In this document: piece after piece, positions 46,035 through 54,713 of the stretch
Layout: the number at the start of each line of letters is the position of its first letter
How positions within the stretch are numbered: position 1 is the stretch's first letter
Source of the DNA: Leptospiraceae bacterium UBA2033
Lineage (GTDB): Bacteria; Spirochaetota; Leptospiria; Leptospirales; Leptospiraceae
Direction of reading: 5' to 3'
Length of the DNA: 64,000 bases
NCBI GenBank assembly: GCA_002333425.1
Contig: DDBL01000097.1
Span: 47,253 to 111,252, forward strand
The notes under the pieces: model-generated
Databases searched by the model: none
What the model saw: only the letters and a program-made list of their open reading frames with translations
What the model was told of the DNA's origin: nothing
Position numbers and translations under genes: made by a program

Positions 46035-46628
46035 ATGAACGACGAAGAATCTAGTCATTATAAACCAAGTTCCACTTCACAAGATTGGCACCATTTAAAT
46101 TGTTTTGGTTGCGGTCCGGAAAATTCAAAGGGTTTACATGCTGTATTTCCCTTTGATCCCGAGACAGGAGAAGTAGTATTTCAATTCGTATTCCAAAAAT
46201 TTTCTGAAGGTGCTCCTGGTTATACGCATGGCGGAATTTTGGCATCTTTATTAGATGAAGCTCAGGGAGTGACTTGTTTTCACGCAGGTCATTTTGTAAT
46301 GACAGATCAACTTTTTGTAAAATATGATAAAGCTTGTCCACTGGGGCAAGAGGTAATTTGCCGCGCATGGATTACTATCGCAAAAAATAAAAGGCTCTAC
46401 ACAAAGGCAACTATCAGTTCACCGCTCACTGGGGAAATTTATGCCCACTCAAAAGCGAGATGGTATATAATGACCGAAAGGATTTTTATGAGAATGTTTC
46501 ATAGGTCTCCTTTGCAAATGGAAAAACTGAAAATTATTTTAGAGCTAAATAAAAAAAGAGGAAAGGAACTAAGAAAGAAAATTAGATCTAAAGCCATTAC
46601 GAAATCTAATAGAAAACAGCTCAGTTAA
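46035..46628 (+). CDS. PaaI-like hotdog thioesterase
   Basis: A 197-residue hotdog-fold protein. GYTHGGILASLLDEAQG is the active-site helix of the PaaI/YbdB group, preceded by LNCFGCGPENSKGLHAVF, a Cys-pair region found in several uncharacterised members. It probably hydrolyses an acyl-CoA or acyl-ACP. The C-terminal 45 residues are a basic helical tail (LNKKRGKELRKKIRSKA) not present in the basic domain and possibly nucleic-acid or membrane binding. It follows murC, perhaps on the same transcript. Confidence 0.82.
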   Translation: MNDEESSHYKPSSTSQDWHHLNCFGCGPENSKGLHAVFPFDPETGEVVFQFVFQKFSEGAPGYTHGGILASLLDEAQGVTCFHAGHFVMTDQLFVKYDKACPLGQEVICRAWITIAKNKRLYTKATISSPLTGEIYAHSKARWYIMTERIFMRMFHRSPLQMEKLKIILELNKKRGKELRKKIRSKAITKSNRKQLS

Positions 46629-46814
46629 ATTAACTCCCCAAAAAATGGGCTAGTGTTAGAGAAAAAACATTGGTCAAATATTTGATGATTGCCAAAGTTT
46701 AGTCAAATTTCTTGCATCCTATTCCCGTAAAAAATTCACTCAACTGCGTAAAAATTTTACTTTTTTCAGCACAGTTTTTCTCATTCTATAACCAAACAGT
46801 TAGGGAGAGAAAAA

Positions 46815-47426
46815 ATGTTTGAAGAAAAATATCTTGCCGCGATGAAACGAATGGATGAAAAATTAGCTCTGTTAAACAGAGAGGAAGAAGTTAATCGAAA
46901 AGGAATTTTTAGAGATGGAAAAACGTTCTGTAAGACGGAGAAATTTGCGACTGAAGATAATATGGGGCTAATAGAAGTTAGCTCTTCTCTTATGGTTCCG
47001 AATCACTTTATGGAAATGCTCAAGAAGAAACTTAAAAAATATAAGGGAATCAAATTGTATCTGCATTATCTAATACGCAAATATGATATTCATATTATTA
47101 ATGGTCTAATCCCACAGTATTCAAACGTGACTACGAAGTACCAAGATAAAGATCAGAACTTGCATAAAATTGGCGTTCGACCCTTTGGATCTGATTGGGC
47201 GGAAATGCAACTTCTGAGATCAAGCCTCGGTATGTCGATGTCTGCCATTTTCGTATATTTGTTAAAGGCTGACTCTGTAGATTTTGCAAAGACTGTTTCC
47301 GAATACCTGGTAAAAGCTGGAATTCCCACTCTCCCAAATCTTAATTTATTCGGTGAGATACGTCTAGAGCAAAACAAGTCCTATTTCAGCAGAGTATTGC
47401 GCTATCAAGAGAGCGGCTACATATAA
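46815..47426 (+). CDS. DUF1564 family protein
   Basis: A 203-residue protein with the pattern I associate with the Leptospira-specific DUF1564 family: a dimer-like YKGIKLYLHYLIRKY helix, TKYQDKDQNLHKI, then RPFGSDWAEMQLLRSSLGMS and AIFVYLLKADSVDF. Function unknown; the second half suggests a ribbon-helix-helix-like or DNA-binding fold, but that is a guess. A good ribosome binding site (AGGGAGAG) precedes the ATG. Its presence supports a Leptospiraceae origin. Confidence 0.75.
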   Translation: MFEEKYLAAMKRMDEKLALLNREEEVNRKGIFRDGKTFCKTEKFATEDNMGLIEVSSSLMVPNHFMEMLKKKLKKYKGIKLYLHYLIRKYDIHIINGLIPQYSNVTTKYQDKDQNLHKIGVRPFGSDWAEMQLLRSSLGMSMSAIFVYLLKADSVDFAKTVSEYLVKAGIPTLPNLNLFGEIRLEQNKSYFSRVLRYQESGYI

Positions 47427-47498
47427 AAAGCCACAAAAGTATCCGATCAAAGAAACAATCTCAGTCCACGCAACCAACCAAAACAGCGAAGCTATGCC

Positions 47499-49247
47499 CT
47501 ACAATTTTTCTACATCAGAAAAATCCTTCATCCGCGAAATATTCCCCAAACTAATAGCGAAGCTATCCACATTATACTCCTCAGCATGTTTCAAGCGATA
47601 GAGTTTCGCATCACCATCCAAAGAATGCGCAGTCTTTTCCAAATGAATTCCGGCTAACACACGAGTAGCCACTTCCACTAACTCGATAGAAAAACTATCT
47701 CTCACATCCGTTGCTTTAATTTCCTTATAAGTATTTACAGCCTCTTCCAAGGTTGTAAATAAATTTTGAATCCTACTAGAAGCGGGAAATTTCGCAAGTT
47801 CGTTAGTAAGGTATTTACGAAAATTACCGGTAGCACTCATTCCAGAAACCACACCACCGATAGCCGCCATCACTTGGATTTGAGTAGTCCCATCATAAAT
47901 TGTAATAATCCTAGCATCTCTATAAATTCTAGCAATATCATAATCCTCAGTAAATCCAGAACCACCATGAATTTGTAAAGCGTCATACGCAATACGATTG
48001 CACATTTCAGAACAGTAGTATTTTGAAACAGGAGTGAGCAAATCAGCCAGTTTATTCCAATATCTAACCTCTTCATCGTTAGAAATTTCTTTATCAGACT
48101 TGCCCGCTTCCCGTAAATGTTCGATACGCCAATAGTACATGTCAACAGTCCGTCCTCCCTCCAGAGTCAAACAGCGCATAGCCATGATTTCGCGCTCCAT
48201 ACGACGAAGTATTTTTTTAATTGCCGGAATTTCTTCGATAGGTTTTCCAAATTGAATTCGTGTGGAAGCAAAAATTTTAGCTTCTTCGAATGCGGCAGTC
48301 GCCATACCTACTCCCTGTGCGGCAATTCCCATACGTGCCCCATTGAGCATACCCATTGTGTACCGCACAAGTCCAAATCCTTCTTCTCCAATCAAAAGAG
48401 CAGGAGTATTTTCAAACACAACTTCACAAGTAGGCGAGGCATGTAAACCCATCTTCTTCTCAATCCCAGCAATCTGCACATCTTTACTATGAACCAGAAA
48501 AAAGGACAGCCCGCGCGCGCCATTCCCACCACTACGTGCAAGAGTCAATATAATCGAAGGAGTATCTCCAAGACCACAAGCTTGGGTAATAAATCGTTTT
48601 GTTCCGTTTAACATCCATTTGCCGTTCTCAGTTTTGCTAGCCTTTGTCCTAATATTAGGAAGATCAGAACCGTGGTTAGGCTCTGTTAGCCCCATTGCAG
48701 CACAAAACTCTCCGGCAGCCATTTTGGGAATCCATTCCTCTTGCATTTCTTTTGAAGCAATGCGCTCTAAAATTTCTCCCAAATTCACACAACCAAACGC
48801 AATCGCAAAACTTGTATCAACCCGATACATAATCTCACCCATGAGAGCGCGAACGGTAAATGGCAAACCAAGACCACCGAATTTTCTTTGAAATCCATAC
48901 GCTTGAATTCCTGCTTCCTTCGCCTTATTTACAGACTCAATCATTTCCTTGGGGTGTGTTACTTTTCCATTTTCAAAATGTGCCCCATTCAAATCCATCG
49001 CTTTCACACGCTCAGAAACAAAATTACCAGTCACATCTCCCGCAGCATCTAAAATAGTTCGATAGTATTCGATAGCCTCTTCGACATTATTTGGAGCTGT
49101 CGCCAACAGCTCATTACCCGTTTCATTATATTTTGTAGCGTCTTTAAAATTATTTTCATATACAGGCACAATCTCATTCCACGGAATGAATTTTTCAAAA
49201 TGTAAAAGCATATCAGAATTAGAAGTAAAGTAGTTGGATTTAATCAT
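47499..49247 (-). CDS. Acyl-CoA dehydrogenase (long form)
   Basis: A 582-residue flavin enzyme of the acyl-CoA dehydrogenase family, with the extended C-terminal domain of the DmdC-like group (normal about 580-600). Motifs are CAAMGLTEPNHGSDL, the FITQACGLGDTP region, GARMGIAAQGVGMATAAFEEA and QIHGGSGFTEDYDIARIYRD. The catalytic base Glu of the IYEGT motif is replaced by Asp: the sequence is IYDGTTQIQ. This may slow the enzyme or change substrate choice. It stands alone, with a palindrome upstream that may bind a TetR-type regulator. Confidence 0.88.
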   Translation of the reverse strand: MIKSNYFTSNSDMLLHFEKFIPWNEIVPVYENNFKDATKYNETGNELLATAPNNVEEAIEYYRTILDAAGDVTGNFVSERVKAMDLNGAHFENGKVTHPKEMIESVNKAKEAGIQAYGFQRKFGGLGLPFTVRALMGEIMYRVDTSFAIAFGCVNLGEILERIASKEMQEEWIPKMAAGEFCAAMGLTEPNHGSDLPNIRTKASKTENGKWMLNGTKRFITQACGLGDTPSIILTLARSGGNGARGLSFFLVHSKDVQIAGIEKKMGLHASPTCEVVFENTPALLIGEEGFGLVRYTMGMLNGARMGIAAQGVGMATAAFEEAKIFASTRIQFGKPIEEIPAIKKILRRMEREIMAMRCLTLEGGRTVDMYYWRIEHLREAGKSDKEISNDEEVRYWNKLADLLTPVSKYYCSEMCNRIAYDALQIHGGSGFTEDYDIARIYRDARIITIYDGTTQIQVMAAIGGVVSGMSATGNFRKYLTNELAKFPASSRIQNLFTTLEEAVNTYKEIKATDVRDSFSIELVEVATRVLAGIHLEKTAHSLDGDAKLYRLKHAEEYNVDSFAISLGNISRMKDFSDVEKL

Positions 49248-49330
49248 GGATTTTTCCTTTAATCAGATTTTCGAGAAAACCTAGTTTTTGTAAATCTTTT
49301 TAATTGAGAAGAATCTAAATTATTCATTAC

Positions 49331-49350
49331 TATATACCAACTAGTATATA
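49331..49350. promoter_or_regulatory. Inverted repeat before the acyl-CoA dehydrogenase (operator candidate)
   Basis: TATATAC-CAACTA-GTATATA is an inverted repeat with 7-base arms and a 6-base spacer, about 84 bases before the ATG of the dehydrogenase. Such arms suit a TetR- or FadR-type repressor of fatty-acid degradation genes. No such regulator gene lies in the window. Confidence 0.45.
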
Positions 49351-49437
49351 AATAATATCACGTGGGCGAATCGGCGTTAACTTGTTCGATGAATCGCATG
49401 AATGCGACATTTACCACAACACGCCGACCGCGCTTGC

Positions 49438-49530
49438 GGCTAAGGTAAATAAATTGCTACCCAAAACAAATTAACCAGCGCAAGGCAAAAAAGTTATCTC
49501 TATTGAATTAGGCAATTTATTTACCCAGCC
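49438..49530. repeat. Inverted repeat with long arms between two minus-strand genes
   Basis: GGCTAAGGTAAATAAATTGC (49438-49457) faces GCAATTTATTTACCCAGCC (49512-49530), forming an 18-base near-perfect stem with a 54-base loop. Flanking words TAACTTGT also occur on both sides (49379 and 49531). The whole gap 49351-49587 is richer in CG dinucleotides than the coding DNA around it. No gene is visible. It could be a remnant of a mobile element or a bidirectional terminator. Confidence 0.55.
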
Positions 49531-49587
49531 TAACTTGTGATGAGCTTGTCGAATCATCGCTTTCGCATCGCCGTAGAAACACTAAAA

Positions 49588-51177
49588 CTAAAACAGCGTT
49601 TTCATGATATTAACCCCTAACATCTCTGTAGCAGTCATCGCACCTGACGCAAGAGCACTCGCAACACCAGCAAATAAAATATCCTGTCCTGTAATATAAA
49701 GATTTTCAATCGGAGATTTAGGCTTCATCCATTTTTCGGCAAACCTAGCAGGGTCATGGTCTAGACCATACAATTCCCCATGTTGGTATTTATTAAAATA
49801 CTCGGTGGATAACGGAGTGGATAATTCATAGTAGTCAACTTTGCCTTTTACTTCTGGAACGTATTTATAAACATAATCTAAAAGTCGCTCGGAGAATTTT
49901 TCTTTCAACGCATTGTATTCATCTCCACGTTTGCGCCAAGGTTCGTCTTTCCATTTTTTAAACCATTCGTAAGAGGCAGGCACGATTACGTCTATCGTTG
50001 ACTTACCAGGAAAATTTGCCTCCCAATTTGGATCTTTGAAGGAAGGAAAAGAAATATATACCATCGAGAGTTCAGCATTTTGATTTGCCATGTAAGTAGA
50101 TAGAGTTTTGTCGTGATCATAGTCGGGGTAAATCCATATATTCCCATTGCCAATATTTAATTCTTGTTTGGTTGCCTTAATTCCAGTATAGAGACAAATA
50201 TGACCCACAGATGGTTTGATTCTTTTTAATTTCGTTAAAAGTCCAAGTGACTCTGCCGTAGGTCGAGAAATGAGTTTGCCATAAGTATTAAAATATCCAG
50301 TCGCACTTACTACTTGTTTGGCGTAAATCTCATCACCAGTTTCCATTTTGATTCCAACTGCTTTTCCGTTCTTTAAAAGTATCTCTTGCACTTCTTTTCC
50401 GACTAGAATTTTACCGCCCGCTTTTAGGATAACTTTTTCAATTGATCTAGCAATACTAGAAGCACCGCCTACAGGAAAGTTGCCTCCATCTAGGTAGTGA
50501 TGAGCCACAACCGCGTGCATAGCAAAACTAGACTGAGCCGGCGGCAAACCATAATCACCCCACTGACCGGACAAAACAGCAATTAGCTTATTGTCAGAAG
50601 TCAAACTAGATAGAACTTCAAGCGTAGTTCTACCAAAATACTTTTTGACAACAGGCTCTGTGATATAGGAAGTCACACCCGATAAAAATTCAGGACTCAT
50701 TCTCTGAGCAATAAGAGCTGGCATTCCAAAAAGGTTTACATCTCTGATTAAATCTAGGTATTTCTCGATTGCCTCTTTTTCGCTAGGAAAATCTTTTAAA
50801 AGCTCTTCTTTAAATTTCTCTACCCCTGCCTTAAATTTATATTCTTTATCTTTGATGATAATTCTATCATAGACTTCATCCATATAAGCCCATTTTAATT
50901 CTCCATCCGTAATCAAATCATACATTTTTCTGAGCGGCGAATACTCCTTATGCACATCTCCAATGTAATGAACACCCACATCCCATTCATATCCTTTGCG
51001 CGAATAACTATGAGTAAACCCACCTGCAGTATAATGTTGCTCTAATACGAGAACCTTCTTCCCAGCCTTCGAAAGTAAAGCCGCAGTAGTAAGACCACCC
51101 ATTCCTGAACCGATTACAATCACATCGTAGTTTTTACTTGCATCTTCCACATTGTATCTTTTTCCAACATTGCTCAT
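49588..51177 (-). CDS. RetSat/phytoene-desaturase-like NAD(P)/FAD oxidoreductase
   Basis: A 529-residue flavoprotein of the carotenoid-isomerase/retinol-saturase group. The FAD loop VIGSGMGGLTTAALLSKAGKKVLVLEQ near residues 20-46 is followed by AGGFTHSYSRKGYEWDVGVHYIG, and the C-terminal LYITGQDILFAGVASALASGAM is typical. The substrate is a long polyene or isoprenoid, not predictable here. No crt gene is nearby. It lies about 90 bases after the MarR regulator and could be part of the same regulon. Confidence 0.85.
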   Translation of the reverse strand: MSNVGKRYNVEDASKNYDVIVIGSGMGGLTTAALLSKAGKKVLVLEQHYTAGGFTHSYSRKGYEWDVGVHYIGDVHKEYSPLRKMYDLITDGELKWAYMDEVYDRIIIKDKEYKFKAGVEKFKEELLKDFPSEKEAIEKYLDLIRDVNLFGMPALIAQRMSPEFLSGVTSYITEPVVKKYFGRTTLEVLSSLTSDNKLIAVLSGQWGDYGLPPAQSSFAMHAVVAHHYLDGGNFPVGGASSIARSIEKVILKAGGKILVGKEVQEILLKNGKAVGIKMETGDEIYAKQVVSATGYFNTYGKLISRPTAESLGLLTKLKRIKPSVGHICLYTGIKATKQELNIGNGNIWIYPDYDHDKTLSTYMANQNAELSMVYISFPSFKDPNWEANFPGKSTIDVIVPASYEWFKKWKDEPWRKRGDEYNALKEKFSERLLDYVYKYVPEVKGKVDYYELSTPLSTEYFNKYQHGELYGLDHDPARFAEKWMKPKSPIENLYITGQDILFAGVASALASGAMTATEMLGVNIMKTLF

Positions 51178-51269
51178 TTTTTTCTCCTACATGTGAATGA
51201 GACAAAATCCAGCCACATGTAACCACTGCAAACTTAAAGTTACCAATGTCAACATTAAATTAAAAAAAG

Positions 51270-51725
51270 TTACCCTTTCGCTCTCCTTGTTTCGCCTAGC
51301 AGTTTTAGCAATGCCTTTACTTTTTCAGAGCCTAATTCTTTCGTGATACTCTCCTGTGCTTTTTTCCAGAGTTCAATGGCAGATTCTAATTTCTTTTTTC
51401 CTTTTGGTGTAATAGAAATATTTCGAACATTTCCCTTTGATTCACTTTGCACATTTAGAAAACCATCCCTTTGTAAAATTTCTAAACTTCTTTGTAAAGT
51501 AGTACGGTCTACATCGACTAATCTAGATATACCTGTAATGCTACTTGCATCTCCCATTGCTACAACAATTAACACACTAAACTGTGTTGCCTTTAGCCCC
51601 GACGGCTTTAAAACTTCATCGTAATAGGCGGAGATTTTGCGTGTAGTTTTTTTCAAATTAAACTGAATACAAGAAAATCCAATCCTAGCTAAATCCCGTT
51701 TGGTGTAAGCAAAATCTGTAGCCAT
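51270..51725 (-). CDS. MarR-family transcriptional regulator
   Basis: A 151-residue winged-helix regulator. The pattern KATQFSVLIVVAMGDASSITGIS, then SRLVDVDRTTLQRSLEILQRDGFL, gives the recognition helix, and the wing is NVQSESKGNVRNISITPKGKKKL. It starts 3 bases after the stop of the upstream thioesterase, so both are in one operon, whose promoter contains a perfect 20-base palindrome that this protein probably recognises. The ligand is likely an aromatic or fatty-acid-like compound, by inference. Confidence 0.88.
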   Translation of the reverse strand: MATDFAYTKRDLARIGFSCIQFNLKKTTRKISAYYDEVLKPSGLKATQFSVLIVVAMGDASSITGISRLVDVDRTTLQRSLEILQRDGFLNVQSESKGNVRNISITPKGKKKLESAIELWKKAQESITKELGSEKVKALLKLLGETRRAKG

Positions 51726-51728
51726 CTG

Positions 51729-52190
51729 CTAAACCTTTTCCATCTCGCTAAGAATTAAGGCAGAGGTGGTCGACGTAGCAATTAATTTATTCTTTTGATT
51801 AAACGCTTCTGCTTTCATAAATATCATCTGCCTTCCACGAGAAACAATTTCCGCCTTCACCGTAATCACATCTCCTGGTTTAGAACTACGAATAAAATGC
51901 ACATGAATATCAATGGTTAACATCGGTTTGCCCAAAGTCGCATAACTAAGAGGACCAAAGGTATCATCAAAAAAAGCAGTTAGAATTCCACCTTGCAAAA
52001 TTCCAAGCGGTCCAGTATGTTTTTCTTGAACTGGAAACGAGACTGATAAACTCTTCTTTGGAACATATTCTACAAACTGCGATTGTAATTCGATTGCTGA
52101 TTCAGGTGGAAGTTTAATTCCAAACTTCTCTTGCATCCCAGTTTTTCCAAATATAGACTCTCTTAAATCATCGTTCTTTTTTTCTGACAT
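51729..52190 (-). CDS. PaaI-type thioesterase (hotdog)
   Basis: A 153-residue hotdog-fold thioesterase. GPLGILQGGILTAFFDDTFGP is the active-site helix and the chain is of the usual length for the PaaI/DUF4442 group. It is the first gene of the operon with the MarR regulator, and GGAG lies about 8 bases before its ATG. Substrates may be aromatic or medium-chain acyl-CoAs. It is directly preceded by the palindromic operator. Confidence 0.85.
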   Translation of the reverse strand: MSEKKNDDLRESIFGKTGMQEKFGIKLPPESAIELQSQFVEYVPKKSLSVSFPVQEKHTGPLGILQGGILTAFFDDTFGPLSYATLGKPMLTIDIHVHFIRSSKPGDVITVKAEIVSRGRQMIFMKAEAFNQKNKLIATSTTSALILSEMEKV

Positions 52191-52206
52191 GGTAAATCTC
52201 CTTTTA

Positions 52207-52237
52207 TATAGTGTATATACACTATACTTTTTGTCAA
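52207..52237 (-). promoter_or_regulatory. Promoter and perfect palindrome, likely MarR operator
   Basis: TATAGTGTATATACACTATA (52207-52226) is a perfect 20-base palindrome about 17 bases before the thioesterase ATG. The -35 box TTGACA (minus strand, 52232-52237) lies directly beside it, so the operator covers the -10 region; the exact -10 box is not clear. Binding of the MarR protein there would block transcription and give autoregulation. The promoter sequence is seen; the regulator link is inferred. Confidence 0.7.
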
Positions 52238-52255
52238 ATAGTATTTTATAAGATT

Positions 52256-52446
52256 ATTTGCCACCTAGGCACAGAGTCACAGAGTTTAAATTTTTGTTTT
52301 TAAGTTAACACGGCACAGGGGATTCAATAATTCACCCGATATGACGCCTAAAAAGTTTACGACTAGGATCGTTTAAAAAGAATTTGAGAGCAAGAGATAC
52401 CAAGCTACCGCTCTTCTCTGAGTCTCTGTGCCACTGTGGCATTTTT
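52256..52446. repeat. Dispersed inverted repeat, copy D
   Basis: The left arm GCCACCTAGGCACAGAGTCA (52260-52284, then CAGAG) and the right arm (52416-52446, complement GCCACAGTGGCACAGAGACT CAGAG) are imperfect inverted copies around a centre of about 130 bases. This is the same CCAC-GGCAC-AGAG family as copies C, F and G. It fills the space between the thioesterase operon and the MFS gene. Confidence 0.72.
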
Positions 52447-52515
52447 AGACATCTTTGAGTTATTGAATTCAAATGGACATTACAAGCTAATAAAGAATTC
52501 TAACATTACACCACC

Positions 52516-53712
52516 ATGAAAAAATACGGAAAACCATTTTATATACTGCTTTTTAGCTGGATGTTTTCTGCTTTTGGTTTTGCGACTATGCTTCCGTTTC
52601 TTTCTATATTTCTCACCGAAAAATATGAATTATCCGTTTCAGACGTTGGAATTTTTTTTATTCTTACTGCAATTTTGCGGGCTGGGTTTCAGATTTATAG
52701 CGGAGAAATTTCCGATCTAATTGGTCGCAAAAATATCATGTCATACTCGCAAATTTTGCGCGCAGTCTTTATACTAATCGCAATTATCTGTATGAAATTG
52801 AATCTGTCTTATTTTTACATTGTTTCGTTTTTGGGACTTAGTTATGTGTGTGCATCTATGTTCCAACCTGTAGCCCAAGCAGCGCTTTCGGATCATTTGC
52901 CGCTAAATGATTTTATTCACGGGTATAGTCGAATTCGAGTAGCTGGAAATTTCTCCTGGGTTTTGGGTCCGATTGTAGCAGGATATTTAGTCAAATATTC
53001 TTTTGAATCTTTATTTTTAGTTTCCGCAGTTTCAAGTATCATCGGTGCAATTCTAATTCAAAAACATTACTTAGATATTGCAAAATTGGATAACGCCAAA
53101 ACGAGAACTCCTATTTCGTCAGTATTGCAAGATAGGTTATTTCTAGTATTCTGCCTAATTTCATTTTTCCTCTCCATTACTATCTCTCAAATGTTTTCTT
53201 CTCTTTCTGTATATTTAAGTAAATATAAAAACTTAGATTCTAGTTTGATTGGATATATATTTGCCATCAATGGATTTACCGTATTTTTATTTCAAATTCC
53301 AATTTCTCGTTACTTAACGAGTAAAATTAGACCGTTATGCGGAATGTCAATTGGCTCTCTTCTTTACATGATTGGATATTTCTCCGTTGGATACGCCAAC
53401 TCTTTGTTAGCCTACGCAGGACTATTATTTTGTATTTCCTTTGGAGAAATCTTCGTATTACCTCTGGGAAATGCAACCGTAGCAAAACTCGCTCCCGAAA
53501 AGACAATCGGTCGTTACATGGGTTTCTATGCAATGACCGCAGTTGCCGGCTGGTCGTTTGGTCCTTATATAGGTGGAAAAATTTTAGAGTTTTTAGATTT
53601 TAATTTCCAAATCGCTTGGCAAGTGATTTCCCTTTTCGCATTCTCGGCTTGCATTGGATATTTAGCTCTAGACTTACTTCTTCGAAAAAGAAAAAGTCTA
53701 CGTAATTTGTAA
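52516..53712 (+). CDS. MFS transporter
   Basis: A 398-residue membrane protein with about twelve helices. The loop between helices 2 and 3, SGEISDLIGRKNIMSYSQ, is the MFS signature, and GYSRIRVAGNFSWVLGPIVAGYLV is a typical helix 5 for drug or small-molecule exporters (MdtG/DHA1-like). Substrate unknown. The ATG at 52516 lacks a strong ribosome binding site. It stands alone between repeats D and E. Confidence 0.85.
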   Translation: MKKYGKPFYILLFSWMFSAFGFATMLPFLSIFLTEKYELSVSDVGIFFILTAILRAGFQIYSGEISDLIGRKNIMSYSQILRAVFILIAIICMKLNLSYFYIVSFLGLSYVCASMFQPVAQAALSDHLPLNDFIHGYSRIRVAGNFSWVLGPIVAGYLVKYSFESLFLVSAVSSIIGAILIQKHYLDIAKLDNAKTRTPISSVLQDRLFLVFCLISFFLSITISQMFSSLSVYLSKYKNLDSSLIGYIFAINGFTVFLFQIPISRYLTSKIRPLCGMSIGSLLYMIGYFSVGYANSLLAYAGLLFCISFGEIFVLPLGNATVAKLAPEKTIGRYMGFYAMTAVAGWSFGPYIGGKILEFLDFNFQIAWQVISLFAFSACIGYLALDLLLRKRKSLRNL

Positions 53713-53755
53713 AGAACTAATTCCATCCTCTGGCAATGCTATAAATTAAGAAAAG

Positions 53756-53916
53756 TTTTAAAGACTACCACCGATAAACACCGAGAGCACCGAAACTTGC
53801 CCTAAGCTGGGTCAAAGGGAAAAATTCGATAATTTCTGAATATTCTTCGTTTGGTTTGAATCCATATCATTTTTTTATCATTCATTTATCGGTGTCCATC
53901 GGTGGTAATCCGTGAT
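53756..53916. repeat. Dispersed inverted repeat, copy E
   Basis: The left arm (53761-53794, GACTACCACCGATAAACACC then GAGAGCACCGAAAC) matches the inverted right arm (53885-53915, complement GATTACCACCGATGGACACC then GATAAAT). The centre of about 90 bases is unrelated to that of the other copies. The same words occur in copies A and B. It lies between the MFS gene and a small membrane protein; nothing else is seen in 53713-53969. Confidence 0.75.
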
Positions 53917-53969
53917 AGGCCTCTCCAAAAACCTATTGACTATTCCCCTAAGTCCACCAAATTGAAAGT

Positions 53970-54188
53970 ATGTTTAAATTGATATTTTTCATACTCCTAT
54001 TTTACCTAATTTTTAGAATTATCCGTGGATTTTTTAAGGGAATTTTCGTGATTACTAAAATTCAAAATCAAAATCCAACAGATAGTCAAAATCCTTACTT
54101 TTACAGGACAACAAGCACGAGAGAGAAAGACATTTCTGACAAGGCTAGAATTTTAGAAGAAGATAAAAATAACGAGCAAATTCCCTAA
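53970..54188 (+). CDS. Small membrane protein
   Basis: A 72-residue protein with one N-terminal helix (FKLIFFILLFYLIFRIIRGFFKG) and a charged C-terminal tail. A short hydrophilic tail (QNPYFYRTTSTREKDISD) has no known motif. The helix carries an Arg pair near its end, giving a cytoplasmic-side anchor. It precedes a lipoprotein gene by 33 bases and is probably expressed with it. Function unknown. Confidence 0.55.
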   Translation: MFKLIFFILLFYLIFRIIRGFFKGIFVITKIQNQNPTDSQNPYFYRTTSTREKDISDKARILEEDKNNEQIP

Positions 54189-54221
54189 AACATCCGATTT
54201 TTAGAACTAGGAGATTTTCAT

Positions 54222-54713
54222 TTGATACGAATACTATTTTTAGTTCTCTTTGCCTTCTTTGTAAATTGTGGTCCCTCTAGTGGAGAATTCGGATGGGCGA
54301 CAACCCAAGACGAAGACAAAAGTATTTTGGAGCGGGAGCTTTATATGGTAACCGATTTTAAAATGACTCGGGCTAATCTTATTTTTGCTCCTTCCGATAC
54401 AATTCATTATATTTATACATTTTCTCGACACCCAGGTGAGTTAACTGAATTCATTGTAACACTAGAAAAAGAATCACTTGGGTTTGTGGAAATTGATTTA
54501 AAACGAAAACTAGTCGAAGCTGAAACAAGCTCCATTAAAGACAGGTTTATTCGTCTTAGCCCCGGCAAATACAGATTACAGGTTGCTTATGAACAAGAAG
54601 TAATTGATAGTATCGAATTCGATGTTTTACCAGAAGAAGGTTATTCGCTAGAAAGCCCAAACATAGACAAAGACAAAGAAGAAAAAGACGACATCATTAA
54701 ATACTCGCGCTAG
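54222..54713 (+). CDS. Putative lipoprotein
   Basis: A 163-residue protein starting at TTG behind AGGAGATTTTCAT. The signal peptide FLVLFAFFVNC ends in a lipobox, so it should be lipidated. The mature part is beta-rich, with no recognised family. Its tail (DKDKEEKDDIIKYSR) is charged, and it overlaps the convergent yqeK gene by 17 bases. Confidence 0.75.
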   Translation: MIRILFLVLFAFFVNCGPSSGEFGWATTQDEDKSILERELYMVTDFKMTRANLIFAPSDTIHYIYTFSRHPGELTEFIVTLEKESLGFVEIDLKRKLVEAETSSIKDRFIRLSPGKYRLQVAYEQEVIDSIEFDVLPEEGYSLESPNIDKDKEEKDDIIKYSR

